This document shows, one piece after another, positions 9,516 through 22,648 of a stretch of 64,000 bases of DNA. The translations under genes and the position numbers were made by a program. Under the pieces are notes generated by a model. It had not been told where the DNA came from. It searched no databases and worked only from the letters and a program-made list of their open reading frames with translations. Position 1 is the first letter of the stretch; each line of letters begins with the position of its first letter. The DNA is from Halichoerus grypus (Eukaryota; Chordata; Mammalia; Carnivora; Phocidae): NCBI RefSeq assembly GCF_964656455.1, contig NC_135718.1, forward strand, positions 133,345,966-133,409,965. The letters are read 5' to 3'.

Positions 9516-11784
9516 TGATTGAATTGTCAAAACAGACTCACATAAACCATAGATCATCTCTAACACCAAACTTTAGGAACTATTCAAAGTTTTCAAACTT
9601 TGTTTGTTATCATATCATTCTGGAGGGGCCAAAACCCATCAGAAGCAGTTTTTAAGTGTTCCTTTCTCCCCATTGGGATGTGAAAATATGAACACTTAAC
9701 CATGTGTCCACAAAATTACTGTTAGATAAAGGTGACTTTTAGTATTTTTACTCCATCTGCTTGACTAACTTTCACTCTCCAGCTGGCCAAGTTCTATCAA
9801 TCCCTAAAATCTGGGCTTATTTATCGTAAGAGAGCCAGATAGACAAGCCATTTCTTGCCAATATGCATTTATTTAAAAGAGCTCTCAGTATACATATTTC
9901 CATTTGTGAATGTTATTAGCTTATTTACAAGGAGGTCTGGTCTACTTTAGTTATTGCCTCTGCACTCCCAAAGTAGGAGGGAATAAATCACAGCCCAACT
10001 GTTAGCTTTCTTCCCCAGTCCACCCACTGATCTTGGTCAATATCTCCTTGCCAATCATTTCTATGTATCATTTCATAATTTCTCTTTAAACCAGTTTTCT
10101 AAAATTATTTCCTGCAATGTTTTATATACACAAGTCTCTAAACATTCCAATGGCCAATAGGATTTGAACCATCTAGTGGAAAATGGGAAGTGTTCTTGTT
10201 ATAAATCATTTTAGTCATGGCTATATCCCTTCATAGATCTTTTGAATTTTTTTTCAACTTGATTGTTCATTCTCTTGGTCATCAAGGATTATTTGGACAC
10301 ATTGTTTGCATATGTTAATGGAAGTATGTGTGATTTTTCTAAAGCCAACTCCTGAGCCATCTGTATTGGTGTATGACATCAAGGGTTTAATCAAGCTTTC
10401 AAATAAATCTCAAAACATTTTCTCATTCTGATTGGGACAAGAAGTTGATTTTTATTTACTAAGGTTAATAGAGTAAAATAGAGTTTAATATAACATTTGA
10501 CATATCATGCATAAGTTAAAATTATAGTATACATTTCCCTTTCATGTACTTATTTTATGTACACATAATTCCAATACCCAGGATGGTTACTCGAGGCCAT
10601 TTAAAAACAAAAACAAAAACAAAAACAAATCCCCTCCAAACAAACAAACAAACAAACAAAAACCTTTAGATTCTACCTGGTGTTTGAAGATAACCATAAC
10701 ATTATTTCTCATATAGCACAAGTTCTTACCAACACAGGCTTTCAGATAATATTATGTAATTCTACCCATTTTCTTCCCAGTTGTGATTAACATGATGTTA
10801 ACTCTCAATATTATTTTCCTGACAGTTTGAACCATGAGGGAAGTCATTCTTTTTATATGTAGTACCTGGTACTTTGAGAACAATAAGAAAAGCCACACTG
10901 TCACCATAAATGCTTCTCCCCGGCATAAACCTCTAATACACCTGACCAATGACCTTTAAGGAAATGAGATTTCACAGTGATTAGATTTCCTGATTCCCTT
11001 CCCTGAGAAATGGTACAAATCTTCCTTCATCATTATTAATGCACACAATGTTCTTTCAGGTCTGAGACTTCTCTTATCCATTCACAAATCCTTCCTCTTC
11101 CTCAACTCAGTTCTGTTTGCAAACAGTCTCCTGGAAAATTACTCCCTTTATCATCCACTTTGGTTAAAGAATTCTTCTTGTTATGACAATACATATGTGG
11201 TGTAGCAATTTTCACATTGGTAAATTTAAGTACACAGTATTCATCAAAAGTCATGATAATTCCTGGAAACTCTATTTGGCATATTCTACAGTATGGGTAT
11301 CAAAAGACTTCCCATAAGTGCCCCCAAAAGGAACATCATTGGTGAATAGTAGTTATCATATCATTCTGTAAGACTGAGTATCATTTCCATTTTATTTGAA
11401 AGCATTATAACCACAAGCAAATTTGTGGTACATTATATTTCTCTCATATCACTTGGGGAAAATATAGTAACATGGACCAAAAAACAGGCATCAAATAATC
11501 ACTCCAACTGACCAACTGACTACTAGTTAACTAAATCATCAGTGGGTAGCATGTCACATCTTTTCTCTACATTATTTGAACAGAGTTTTAGTTGGTCCCC
11601 ATTAATCAGTATAGTTTAATTTCCCATTTTTTTAGATAAAATAAGTCAAGTGGTTTCTATCTGCATCAGCTAAGAGTTAGCACAGATCTGAGCAAAGGTA
11701 CTGTGTACTAGCAAATACAGTGCATTGCTATCTTGCTTTAAAATGCTCTAATTATTCCCTCTTTTCTATGAATTAAGGATACAT
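9516..11784. other. unclassified sequence between two ancient L1 blocks
   Basis: No L1 resemblance, no host exon pattern and no frames longer than about 65 codons. Base composition is somewhat less AT-rich than the flanks. A faint retroviral RNase H-like 'TDGSG' reading occurs on the minus strand at about 10349-10366, too little to classify. It could be a decayed ERV interior or simply unique DNA. Contains an (AAAC)n tract. Confidence 0.35.
10601..10663. repeat. (AAAAC)n/(AAAC)n simple repeat
   Basis: Two adjoining runs: AAAAAC units at about 10602-10629 and AAAC units at about 10638-10662, separated by 'cccctcc'. Confidence 0.85.
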
Positions 11785-11800
11785 AAAAGCTTCATGACCA

Positions 11801-12016
11801 GGGGCACCTGGGTGTCTCAGACAGCTAAGTGTCTGACTCTTGATTTTGGCTCAGGTCATCTCATGGGTCATGAGACTGAGCCCCATGTTGAGCCCCCAGT
11901 TGGGCTCCGTGCTCTGCGGGGAGTCTGCTTGAAAGATTCTCTCCCTTGTCTTCCCCCCACTTGCTCACTGCTCTCTCTCTCTCTCTCTCTCAAATAAATA
12001 AATAAATCTTTAAAAA
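11801..12016 (+). mobile_element. CAN-SINE (SINEC)
   Basis: Plus-strand full copy with head 'ggggcacctgggtgtctcag', CT-rich arm, (AAAT)n and A tail. A 16-base TSD 'aaaagcttcatgacca' lies at 11785-11800 and 12017-12032. Confidence 0.96.
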
Positions 12017-12032
12017 AAAAGCTTCATGACCA

Positions 12033-13074
12033 TTTGCCGTAATTTCTCTTGGTTTCCACTGACTTTCCATCTTAACACATGTTTTCCCTCCTTTGGTAGG
12101 GTGTTTTGGTTTGAGTATACAGTGTTCTCATTAAGCAAGGAATAGAATCAGTATTTCTAGGACATCCCCTTTGCCCATCCCTGGAAGATCTTAAAAGATT
12201 TGATAACTAAAGAATTATAGGGCTTCCATTGCTTTTAAGACAATGGGCGTGCATTCACATTTAGTACTAATCTGAGTATGTGGGGTGAGATTTAGATCCA
12301 CACTAAAGTCCCCTTAGGTATACATAATGTTATATCTAGTTTATAGATAGCATATCTAGTTCATTAATATCTCCTTTGATTTAAACACATAAATACAACC
12401 CTTAATCTTGGACATCCAGATTAGGTAAGACAAATAAAACCTTTGTGAGATGGAAAAAGTATAAACAATCTCAATCACCCATTCCCATCTCCCAATCCTA
12501 AAGATCTGTCCAGCTAAACCCAACCGCACATTACAACCATCATATTTCTACTAAAAACATATTTGCTTATTTGACTCAGCTAGCCTGTTAAACACTTTTT
12601 ACCACATGGTTTCAGTAGCAGACGTTTTAAATTGTTCATTCTATTTTTTTGATGAAATGATAACTCTGAGGTTGAAAACAGATGTGTTATACATGTGTTA
12701 TTGTAGTACCTTGCTTGTTTCTGAACATTAATAGCAATAAAATGTGTACCTTAATCAAGGGAAACAAATTTAGATGGGCAAAATTGATGGACTATTTGCT
12801 GTTCTAAACTTTTGCTTGTATTACCCATAATTGTTTCTGCTACTGGATAGATAAACAAAGTCTTAGAGTAGAATAAGTGTTAATTCCAATTGATGATTCA
12901 GTATATATTTGTAGCCACCACATTGTACCACACTCCATGTCTTCAGTGAATGTGAAAGACATGTACCATTTTTTTGTTTTCTTTGAGCATGAACCCTCCT
13001 CCTTTCTAGTCTAAAAGAATTTCTGTAAGATTTTATTTTTCCTTTCATGTTTTGGAGATTTCATAACTGAAATG
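12033..13074. other. unclassified sequence, continues the block at 9516-11784
   Basis: Same character as the segment left of the SINE. No gene or family recognised. Confidence 0.35.
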
Positions 13075-15655
13075 TCAAGTTTTATCTGTGAAAATACTTC
13101 CAATTGAGAATTTAATTTTTAACAGATACAATATCATGAACATTTGGTAATTTTTCTTGCCAGTTTTTAAAAGTAGTGATCTTGAATTAGTCTATTTCTT
13201 CAAAGTTTATTGAATTAATCAACATAAAGTTTTCATTATATCCTCTTATTTTGTTAATATTTTAAGTAGCTTCCTCCCTGATACCTCCTCTATCACTCCT
13301 GATATTGACAAATTACATATTCTCTATCTTTTCTTTAAATTATTTGCTAAGATTTATTAATTATATTCATCATTTCAAAGAACAATTCTTTGTCTTCTTG
13401 ATATTCCTTTATTTCAATTTTTACTTATTTCTATTCTATTTCTATTTTTATTTCATTAATTCCTTCCTTCTTGATGTGGAAACTTGCATTGTTTAAATTA
13501 ATTATATTCTTTTCTAATACATGCATGTGAATTTGTTCATTTCTTTTTTTTTTTAAGATTTTTATTTATTTATTTGTCAGAGAGAGAGAGAGCACAAGCA
13601 GGGGCAGGGGTGGCAGGCAGAGGGAGATGCAGGCTCCCTGCTGAGCAAAGAGCCCAGTGCGGGACTCGAACCCAGGACCCCAAGATCATGATCTGAGCCA
13701 AAAGGCAGATTCTTAACTGACTGAGTCACGGCGAATTTGCTCATTTCTAAGTACTGCTTTAGATACAGCCCACAAATGCTGATATGTTAAACATTTAAAA
13801 TAATATAATTCTAATTCTTTCCACTTTAAATAGTCCACATTCTTTTTTATTTTTTTTTTAATTTTTCACATTCTTTTTTAAAAACTAAGTAATAAAATAA
13901 GTGTTGTTTTTTATATTTACTAACATATATATTACATCCAGTGTTTTTCATTTTTTACAATATATCAAAGTTCCATCTGCTATCCTTTTTCTCTATTCTC
14001 AATAATTTCTCTGCAAGTTTATAAAGTATTTTGGGGGGGAGGGAATCTTATGAAAACAAATTCCCTCAGATTTTTCCTTTTTCTGAAAGTATCTTTATTT
14101 TGCCTTCATTTTGAAGGTTTATTTATTTGTTTATTTGTTTTCCTGGCTATAGAATTCTAAATTTACAGTTTACTTTTTTCTTTCATAATTTTACATATAA
14201 ATGTGTATATGTAAATATAAATATATATATATGTTTAAATTTTTTTGACGTCATTGTTTTTGGTGAGAAGTAAATTGTCATTTTTATTACTGTTCCTTTC
14301 AATGTAAAGTGTTTTTTCTTCCTCTAATTTTGTAAAATTTCCTCTTTATCAATGGGTTTCAGAAGTTTGATTATGATGTTCATAGGCTTTTCTTGGTAGT
14401 TATTCTGGGGTTTTTTTTTTTTGTTCAAAACTGAACTTCTTAGAGATGTGGATTATTGTTTTTAATCTAATGTAGACAGCTGTCATCTATTATATCTTCA
14501 AATAGTTTTTCTTCTCTGTTTTCCCTCTCTCCATTTGTCCTGGGCTTCATTTATGTTAGACCACGTGATTGTGCCCTGCAAATGACTGATGATCCACTGT
14601 ATGAAATATTTTTTTTTTCTGTGCTGTATATTAGATCATTTCTGTTTACCTTTATTCAAGTTTCCTATTCCTTATTTTTATGATGCCTAATAGGTTTCTA
14701 AGTTCATTAAGTGAATTTCTTATTTCAAGCATTTTATTTTTAAGTAGTAAAATTCCTATTTATTTCTTTCTTAGAGGGTACATTTTTCTCCTGAAAATTC
14801 CCATTCTCTTACCCTTTATGTCCATCTTCTAGAGTAAATTATTTAACATAGTTAAATATCTGTTTTATAGTCTTCACTTGGTAATTCCAATTTCTTGGTC
14901 ACCTATCAATTGGTCTCTTTTGGCTGTATTTTTCTATATGATGTGTCACCTTTTCCCTTCTTTTGCATATACCATATTATTAAATTTTTCATATATGTGT
15001 GTAAAGATGCAGTGAAAACTGAAAATATATCTATTATGTGCTTGTTTATTACAGAGGGTGCAGGCTTTTCCTTTCTTTGACAACTAGGTTGAGGTGCTGA
15101 TTATTCTGAATCCACATGAAGAGGAGGCAAGCTAGGGTTATGCCACAGATTTAATTAAAATGAGCTAATCTATGGTTACTCTAATCTCTAACTTCCTAGG
15201 ATACCACAAGGGAGGACCTAATCTCTTTTTATTTGTCAGTTTTTGCAGTGAGGTGGTTTGGGTCCTATTTTTAAGTTTTGGTTCAGCTTTATATTAAACT
15301 GAGTCTAGAACCCACAGTCCACATTAAGACTATTCTAAACTCCCAATCCTTCCTAAACCCTCCCCACTACTGCCTTCTAAGCATATTTTCTGTGTTTTTG
15401 GTGGTGTGAGGGATGGATTATCAAGCCCATTGATTTATTTTTGCCTGTTGAACTCTTCCAGATTCCAATCCATTCCTTCAGCCTGTCCTTAAAGACTCAG
15501 CTGCTTTTAACTTATCTGTCAAAGGCTCTTCATCTATGGCAGCACTTGTCTTCTGCCTGTCCATCTCCAGAGAAGGCATTTGCCCTTAGAGAGGCTAAGA
15601 TGGCTCCCTGCTTGTACGTGAGAGGCTTTGAAATCCAGGTCATAAGTCACTTATA
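13075..15655 (-). mobile_element. ancient L1 (L1M-type or HAL1-like), 5' portion
   Basis: Diverged antisense L1. From about 13140 to 13830 it follows the ORF2 5' region ('cactcctgatattgacaaat', 'catttcaaagaacaattctt', then 'cagcccacaaatgctgatat'). From about 14080 onward it follows the more 5' part of old L1 elements ('gctatagaattctaaattta', 'gaagtttgattatgatgttc'). It is interrupted by the SINE at 13545-13732. The right end is uncertain. Confidence 0.6.
13545..13732 (-). mobile_element. CAN-SINE, 5'-truncated
   Basis: Minus-strand copy inside the ancient L1. The head ends early at 'ctgagtcacggc', missing roughly the first ten bases of the tRNA-like part. TSD 'gaatttgttcatttct' at 13529-13544 and, with one change, 13733-13748. 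Confidence 0.93.
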
Positions 15656-16899
15656 GAATGGCCACATTAAAAAGTATGAGTCTATTTTACATATTTTTTT
15701 TCTTTTTTTGGCATGAGAAGGAGGGTCTTTAACATTTGTGTGCATTCTATCTGGAAGCAGGAGTCTTCTATATTACTTTACTATATGGACAATAGCTAGG
15801 GAATAAATTTCTCCAAGAAAGATAATAGGAACACATTTCACATGAGGTAAAAAAAAAAAAAAAAACCTGAGATATATTAAAACATTTTTAGTGGTTATCT
15901 TCCCCTAAAAATTTAGAGCTCCTTTCTATCACAGAGACACATGTATTCAAGATGATCAGAACCAATGAAAAATTATAGGTTTTTGTGAACTTAAAATTAA
16001 GAATTAGATAGCAATTGAATGTTTGGTAGTCAATGTGGCATCAGACATAAATATGTGTCATTGAGACTGTATGCAGACTTTTATCACTCAGGTAAATACA
16101 GGAAACTGTATCTCATTTCCAATGTAATACCAAGCGGAAATGAATGTCCTTGTATAAAGGCAGACTCATAAGAGATTTCTGAGGAAGTAAAGAATCTCAA
16201 CATCTTCTGGAAATTCTAAAGAGGGAATCCTGAGACGTAAGGTCTGAATTGTTATCACATGCTTGTTGAAGGTACTCAATATGGGGATTTAACAGAAAAA
16301 GCCTCCCTTTCCTGATAAAATACCTTAAAGTTTTCCAGATGCATATATGAAACTTCTATGCAATTATGTTTCCATACTCCAGGGCACATAGGTCTCTCAG
16401 AGACAAAAGAAACAAACAAAAAACCCCAAAAACACAAAACCAAAATTTTGTTAATGATGAGCTGCTCAAATAATAAAATTAAAACCATGAGTAAACACAC
16501 CATCAAGTGATACAGAAAAAAAAAAAAACAACTTATGAAATTAAATAGAAGGCACTATGTGACCAATATCTTTTAAGTAGGATTTTCTATATTAAAAACA
16601 GAGATTAAAAGAATATTGCCTTGAGGTAGTAAATGAAGCTGACAAGAGAGAAGGACATTTTAGATCAGGTATTTTGACTAAATCTTTTCTATTTGTTTGG
16701 AAGATATTATTTTAATGCTTAGGTGCTATGGAGAGGGAGATGTGGCCATAGATGGTAGATTAAATTTCACATAAAAGCAGCAAGATTTGTGCTTGTGCAC
16801 ACGTGTGTGTGTATGTGTGTTCAAGACTGTCTTCAAAATGTATATGGACAGATTTCTCACACATCACTCATATATCACTGGATCACATGCAGGTATTTG
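15656..16899. other. unique DNA
   Basis: No gene or repeat family recognised. Contains A runs at about 15849-15865 and 16516-16528 and a short (GT)n patch at about 16803-16820. Confidence 0.45.
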
Positions 16900-17065
16900 A
16901 ACCCTCTTGGAGTGGACTGTGTTGTGACGACAATGGAGTACATTGTTGGCGTTCAGTGAGAGTGAACCAGGGATGCTAAAAACCTACAATACAGGGACAG
17001 ACCTTCACAATCAAGAATTATTCCATCCAAATCACAAGTAGTGACCCCACAGAGAAATATGATGA
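16900..17065 (+). mobile_element. MER5-like DNA transposon relic (hAT-Charlie, non-autonomous)
   Basis: The stretch with 'gttcagtgagagtgaaccag', 'ggatgctaaaaacctacaat' and 'caatcaagaattattcc' follows the MER5A/MER5B consensus order. The preceding 'ctgtgttgtgacgacaatgg' fits its middle. It is heavily diverged and its ends are eroded. Confidence 0.55.
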
Positions 17066-17549
17066 CATGCTGATATGTCATCAGCCTTTTATTAAGCCAT
17101 GATAACTACTGGGATCCATAAATATGTCTCTGGTTACACACACACGGACAAAATTGCTCCTTTCCTAATAAGACTACCATATTTAATTGACAGTTGTCTC
17201 ATCAGTAATCACATGCAACCGTTCCAAGGTCAACAACCTACATTTTGTATTCTAAAAATGTTTTTAAAATGGATGTATTTTTTCAAGAAATAGCAAGAAG
17301 AGAAGCCAGTAGAATATATTGATAAACTACAAATATTATAATTTTGACTGAAAGCAGCTCTCCCTAGTCACTTTGGACTACACTGATTTCACTAGTCTCT
17401 GGCTCACATTGCCTGAATTTTCTATTTCAAACAGCCCTGAACTTTATTGTATTGTCTTCCTATTTCATTGTTTAATGAGTCTAAGTCTTGTCTGTTCAAC
17501 AAGAAGACAACATCCTTGAGAGATAAAAACATAGGTTATGCAACTTTAT
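17066..17549. other. unique DNA
   Basis: Nothing recognised. Confidence 0.45.
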
Positions 17550-17668
17550 TTTTTAAAAAGATTTTTTATTTATTTTTGAAGAGGGAGATTGAGAGAGAGA
17601 AAACATTGAGCGGGGGGGAGGGGCAGAGGCAGAGGGAGAAACAGATTCCCCGCTGAGCAGGGAGCTCA
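17550..17668 (-). mobile_element. CAN-SINE, 5'-truncated
   Basis: Minus-strand 3' half only: 'aaagattttttatttatttt', the purine-rich arm, and 'ccccgctgagcagggagctc'. It stops before the tRNA-like head. Confidence 0.88.
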
Positions 17669-18367
17669 AGGCCAAAGATAAATAGTAAAAATATGGTGAA
17701 AGTGAAAGAAAATCGTTTTCAAAAAATCAGTTATTATTATTATTATTCAAAATATCTGACATTATGTTTATTCCAATTAAATACCTAGGCTTATCTTTCA
17801 GATTTTTCTAATGCATTAAAAATGACATCCAGTTATTAGGTATCGTACACATGCATTTTTTATATTAAAATGTATTTTTTCTATCCTGATACACAAAACT
17901 ATGAAGTGAGAAAAGCTGTGCTTTTAAGAACAAAGGGTTTTGAGTATTTCAAACTCATCGAATTGTGCAGAATATGTGCTGTTCCTTGTATATCAGTCAT
18001 ACCTCAATAAAGCTGTTAAAAAGAAATGAAAGAATTGAGGCTTGGAAAATGTAAGTAACTTGTCAAATTGTAAACACTTAATAAGCAGCTCAGCTACACG
18101 TCTGATTCTAAAGCATACACTTTAGGAAGTACCACAAATCTCTGTGAATCTTTAATAAGAATTTTTAATAAGAATAACATAACATTATCTACTCTCAAAT
18201 ACATTAAAGAAATTAAATGTCTTTTTCTGCCACATTCATTCTTGTATAGATTCACAATTCTAAATCTTGACGCCTAAACACCGAAGTGTTTCATTAGGCA
18301 CCACAAACTACAATCGCATCTGTTGAAAGTTTGGGGAATTCTCCAAAAAATCTTCAAGACAGTGTTT
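17669..18367. other. mostly unique DNA with an old LINE-like 3' tail
   Basis: At about 17935-18020 a module ending 'tacctcaataaagctgtt' recalls the 3' tail of an old L1 subfamily. A similar module recurs at about 59725-59835. The rest is unrecognised. Confidence 0.35.
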
Positions 18368-18382
18368 AAAAGGGGGACATGT

Positions 18383-18599
18383 AGGGGCGCCTGGGTGGCT
18401 CAGTTGGTTGGGCGACTGCCTTCAGCTCAGGTCATGATCCTGGTGTCCCGGGATCGAGTCCCACATCAGGCTCCCTGCTTAGCAGGGAGTCTGCTTCTCC
18501 CTCTGACCCTCCCCCCTCTTGTGCTCTCTCTCTCTCTCTCTCTCTCATTCTCTCTCTCAAATAAATAAATAAAATCTTAAAAAAAAAACTCAAAGTACT
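18383..18599 (+). mobile_element. CAN-SINE (SINEC)
   Basis: Plus-strand full copy with canonical head 'aggggcgcctgggtggctca'. TSD 'aaaagggggacatgt' at 18368-18382 and 18600-18614. Confidence 0.96.
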
Positions 18600-18614
18600 A
18601 AAAGGGGGACATGT

Positions 18615-19255
18615 CTGGGATTCATTTAGTGCCCTTGAGTGATATTTTTAATTTTTCAAACCTTGCCACATATTTTTTTTTTCTTTGGAATTTGAAATCC
18701 AGCAGACTTCCATTTATTTTCTCTCAAGCAAGTGTTTCTACTTTTTCTCACAAACACATATCAGGTTGTTGCTTTGGCTAGAATTAAACAAACACAGGTG
18801 CTAAAATTATCAGTTTCCTCATATTTTTTCTACCTACTTGTGCTATGCAAAGTCATTAAGTTTCTGTAAAAGACACATTTTCCCAATTCATTACACCTAA
18901 AGAAACTGCCAGGCAGAATGTGCTGCCAATACGTGAGTCTTTGCAGACTTCCCACATGTATTTTGTAAGCAGGTGTTCCATTTGCAGTTTGCCAGAAACA
19001 AACTGTTTTTCAGGTGCATTGAGGATAACATCTTTGTACAAAAAGGAATAGTAATAACTGCTCCTTGTAGAGTCTTTCTCAATAGGAGAGCAATATGGAG
19101 TTGTTGGTTAAAGGACTGAATTGAACACAACGTTTAACAGCCTAAGTGCACCCATCCAGTCGGGTTCCATGTTAATTACTCAAGCCAGACTGGATGGGGA
19201 GACAATGCCGGTACAGAGCCAGAAGGTATTGACATTGTTAAAGTACCTTTTATGT
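18615..19255. other. unique DNA with a short perfect hairpin
   Basis: No gene recognised. Contains an 11-bp perfect inverted repeat at 19151-19161 and 19187-19197. Confidence 0.45.
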
Positions 19256-19432
19256 AAAATATGATGCTTTTCCATGTCCCTAGGAGTTAAGTGCTACTGT
19301 ATCTACTTGATAAATGGCAAAACTCTGGGTCAAATGTTATGCAACTTTCTTAAAGTCACATGGTTCATAAGGATTTTACCAGAATTCACACCCATGTCGT
19401 TGTGATTATAAAGCCTAATTTCAAGCACTTGG
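19256..19432 (-). mobile_element. MIR SINE
   Basis: Antisense MIR: 'gataaatggcaaaactctgg', 'cttaaagtcacatggttcat', 'ccagaattcacacccatgtc'. This is the usual order of the MIR core read backwards. Diverged, with soft ends. Confidence 0.6.
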
Positions 19433-20440
19433 ATTCTGCTTTGGTTTGTACCTTCTTGTCTTGTGCTTGGAAGCTGTGCTTCGAGGAATTGGAATACTTT
19501 TTATAAAGCCCTAATAGTGAATGAGACTCTCCAATCGATGGAGAGGCCAGTGAAAATGATGAATAGTCTTTCTCACTTTTCCAATTTTTTGGATTATAGC
19601 CTGAATCACCACTGAGTTACTGTGGCTTTATTCATTTTATCTTTCCTTTTGTGCTGAGGTGACTATGACTAGGCTTAGATTCACAGCTCCTATGTTAGCA
19701 TAAAGCCTAATGGCAATTTGTATTTGTTTGTTGCTCTAAACTTATACATATTTCCATCAATAATTCTTATATCTTGCATAAAACCTCAAAATACAAGACT
19801 TGCCATCTCATCCAAAAGTAAAGTATCACTGGGCTGGCCCATAGGAAGGAGAAACCAGAGGCCAGAAAAATGCAGAAAAACACTGGTAAAATCACAGCTG
19901 CCTATGACTAGTGACCACACAATAGGGAATGGCCTCCGCTAAATCTCATGCGTACACATGCCTCCAACCATCTTCCTAATTTTGTGTATGTACCTCGTTG
20001 ACACATCCTAAGCTTTATCCAGAACCACAGAAGCAAATATCTCCCCTTATCTCTCCCTTGCTCTAGAGAGGAGAGCATAACAGGAGGGTTCAATGTCATG
20101 GTGGTTGAGTGAAGACAATGTCTATGAACGATTTACACTATTAAACTGCTTCTGCAATATATTTACTTTTCTTTTCCATAGGCATCTCAAATGTCACAAA
20201 TTAAAAAACAACAACAACAACAAAAACTCATCATCTTTGTTGTTTCCCAAAGATGCTCCATTTTTAAGTTATTCTTATTTGTCAACTGTTCTGCTTCCAA
20301 GACTTCAGGTTTATAATTTGTCACAGTTTCTTATTAATAAAGTAGACTGTATTTAATATTGATTTAATATTTCCACCATTTCTGTTAATACATCCTTATA
20401 ATGATACCACTATTATCTTTCTATAATTTTTATTATCTCT
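19433..20440. other. unique DNA
   Basis: Nothing recognised. Short (CAA)n patch at about 20207-20224. Confidence 0.4.
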
Positions 20441-20940
20441 GAAATAAATTAAAACTTTTATTTTGTCATTTATGGCTGTTCATGATTTGACTCTCAGAAA
20501 TATTTCAAGGCTTATATCTTGCCACATCTTCCTACTTTTCTTTCATATTAAAATACTTAAATATGCTCAAATAAGCCATGTTCCATATGATTCCTTAATA
20601 TCTGATCAGTGTAGCTTTCCCTTTTTCTTGTTAGTCTCTTTTATAAAACCTCATCTGCATGAGTAACTCCCAAACAGTATTCAAGAGCCATTATATGAAC
20701 CATCTTCTCTGGGATATTTTTCTCTCTAGACAAGAGTAGATTATATGCGTTTACTCTCATGACCTTAACTTCCTATGTACAACCTCTGCCTTATTATTTA
20801 CTATGAGTTATTACAAAAAAATTGTTTACTTGTCTATAAGCCCCTCATTATTATGCCATCCTAGAAGTCTACATTCCTAAAATTTACAAGGTAGTTTATG
20901 TTCTAGACATATTTAAGTAGGTTGTTAATTGAATAAAATA
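20441..20940 (+). mobile_element. L2 LINE, 3' end
   Basis: Plus-strand L2 stations: 'ggctgttcatgatttgactc', 'cttgccacatcttcctactt', 'tgtttacttgtctataagcc', and a terminal 'gttaattgaataaaat' matching the L2 3' end. Strongly diverged, as expected for L2. Confidence 0.6.
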
Positions 20941-21730
20941 ACACTGATTGATGATGATAACATCTGAAAACCAATAAATGTGTAATATGTAAGCATTTTA
21001 AAACATGCATTACTTAGCTAAGATTATTAAGATGAACAAAATATAAAGTATAGAATATGGAATACATTATAATTTATATAGACAAGCTCTATTGCTAGAA
21101 AAAGAGATGTGAATGAAGACATTATCAACATAGGTTTTATGCAGAACTTAAAGGAGAATATATTGTCTTTCAATTTCTATGCCTAAAAAGTTTTTCCAAT
21201 GTTATGGCAAGAGATTGCTTTAGACTGGTGTATCTGTACGGAATTAAAAAGACAGGTAGGTATTGAATGGAGATGAAACTGAGTGGCCATTTGAAATCAA
21301 AACACATATTATGAAGTTAGCTATCTCATTGCTGCAAAGGAATTGGTTCTCAGTTGTAGCTCAAGAGTGTAGTGTCAGATACTGGTCTTGGGCAATGTGA
21401 TTTTTTAAAAAACGCTTATCCTCTTGGTTGAATGTCAACCCTTGCATATATTCTTAATGATGTGCAGACTAGGCTGCATCAATGTGTATCTTCAACAATT
21501 CCATATAAAATTAAGGACTAATGATTACTAGTGAATATATTATCCTATTAATAGTTTTGAGCTCCAAATTTTAGTTAGCTTAAGTATAACTCAAAAACTT
21601 TAATAAAAATGTAAATATAAATGCTAATTATGGCACAGCTGCTTCAATTGTGATGCATAATGAAATAGGATCACTTAGTACACCAAAAGAGATAAGAATG
21701 GTTTTAATCAAAGGTATAACATGAAAATTA
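20941..21730. other. unique AT-rich DNA
   Basis: Nothing recognised. Confidence 0.45.
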
Positions 21731-21742
21731 AATGATTTTTTT

Positions 21743-21927
21743 AGATTTTATTTATTTATTTGAGAGAGAGAGAGAGCAAGTGGGAGGAGGAGTAGAGGGA
21801 GAGGAACAAACAGACCCCAGGCTGAGTTCAGAGTCTAACGTGGGACTCGATCTCAGGACCCTGAGATTGTGACCTGAGCCCAAATCAAGAGTCGGATGCT
21901 TAACTGACTTAACCACCCAGGCGCCCC
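21743..21927 (-). mobile_element. CAN-SINE (SINEC)
   Basis: Minus-strand copy ending in head 'accacccaggcgcccc'. TSD 'aatgattttttt' at 21731-21742 and from 21928. Confidence 0.94.
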
Positions 21928-21939
21928 AATGATTTTTTT

Positions 21940-22611
21940 TTAATATCACTCTGAACACTGCTGATCTAAAATTAGACTTTGAAATATATTATTATCCTTC
22001 AAAATCAATCAGAATCAAGTGTGATCAATAAAGAAAAATAATAATGACAGAGTTTGGATAAAAATTTCTAACTTTTTTCATTTTCCTTGTTTAATTAAAA
22101 TATATACTTATGTGAAGTATAAGATGCAATTTGGTAATGTCATTATCTGTGGTAAAACAGGAACAAATTTACTTTGATTCATTTCAAATATTTGTGCAGT
22201 CAGTACTAGCCACCATAATGGAATTTGGACTTCAGCAGTCTACATTTCCATGAACAGAGTAGAAAGAATACATCAAATAAGCCAGAGCCCATTCATTTGT
22301 GGTATGCACCAAACTTTGTTAACAACAACTAAAGCTTTAAAATATGTTCAGACATTTGAATTATCTCTCATAAGCTCCTAATAATTTTTGGGCTTAAGTG
22401 GCATCTGATATATATTTATTCACTGAAAAATATTGCTCTCCCTTGCATAAATACTTCTGCATCTAGAATTTTGACTGGCTTTCAGCTGTTATGCATGAAT
22501 ATCAATTTTCATATCTGGTAATAGTTATATGGCTATTTTTTAATAACAAAAAGAAATAGTTGATTTCAGTCTCTCCCAACTCGGCCTACATTGTAATATG
22601 CACAAGCACAC

Positions 22612-22648
<37 letters not shown>

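Noticed and set aside
10349..10366. Retroviral RNase H motif (TDGSG) on the minus strand
   Set aside because: Five residues without supporting flanking motifs are not enough to call a retroviral pol relic.
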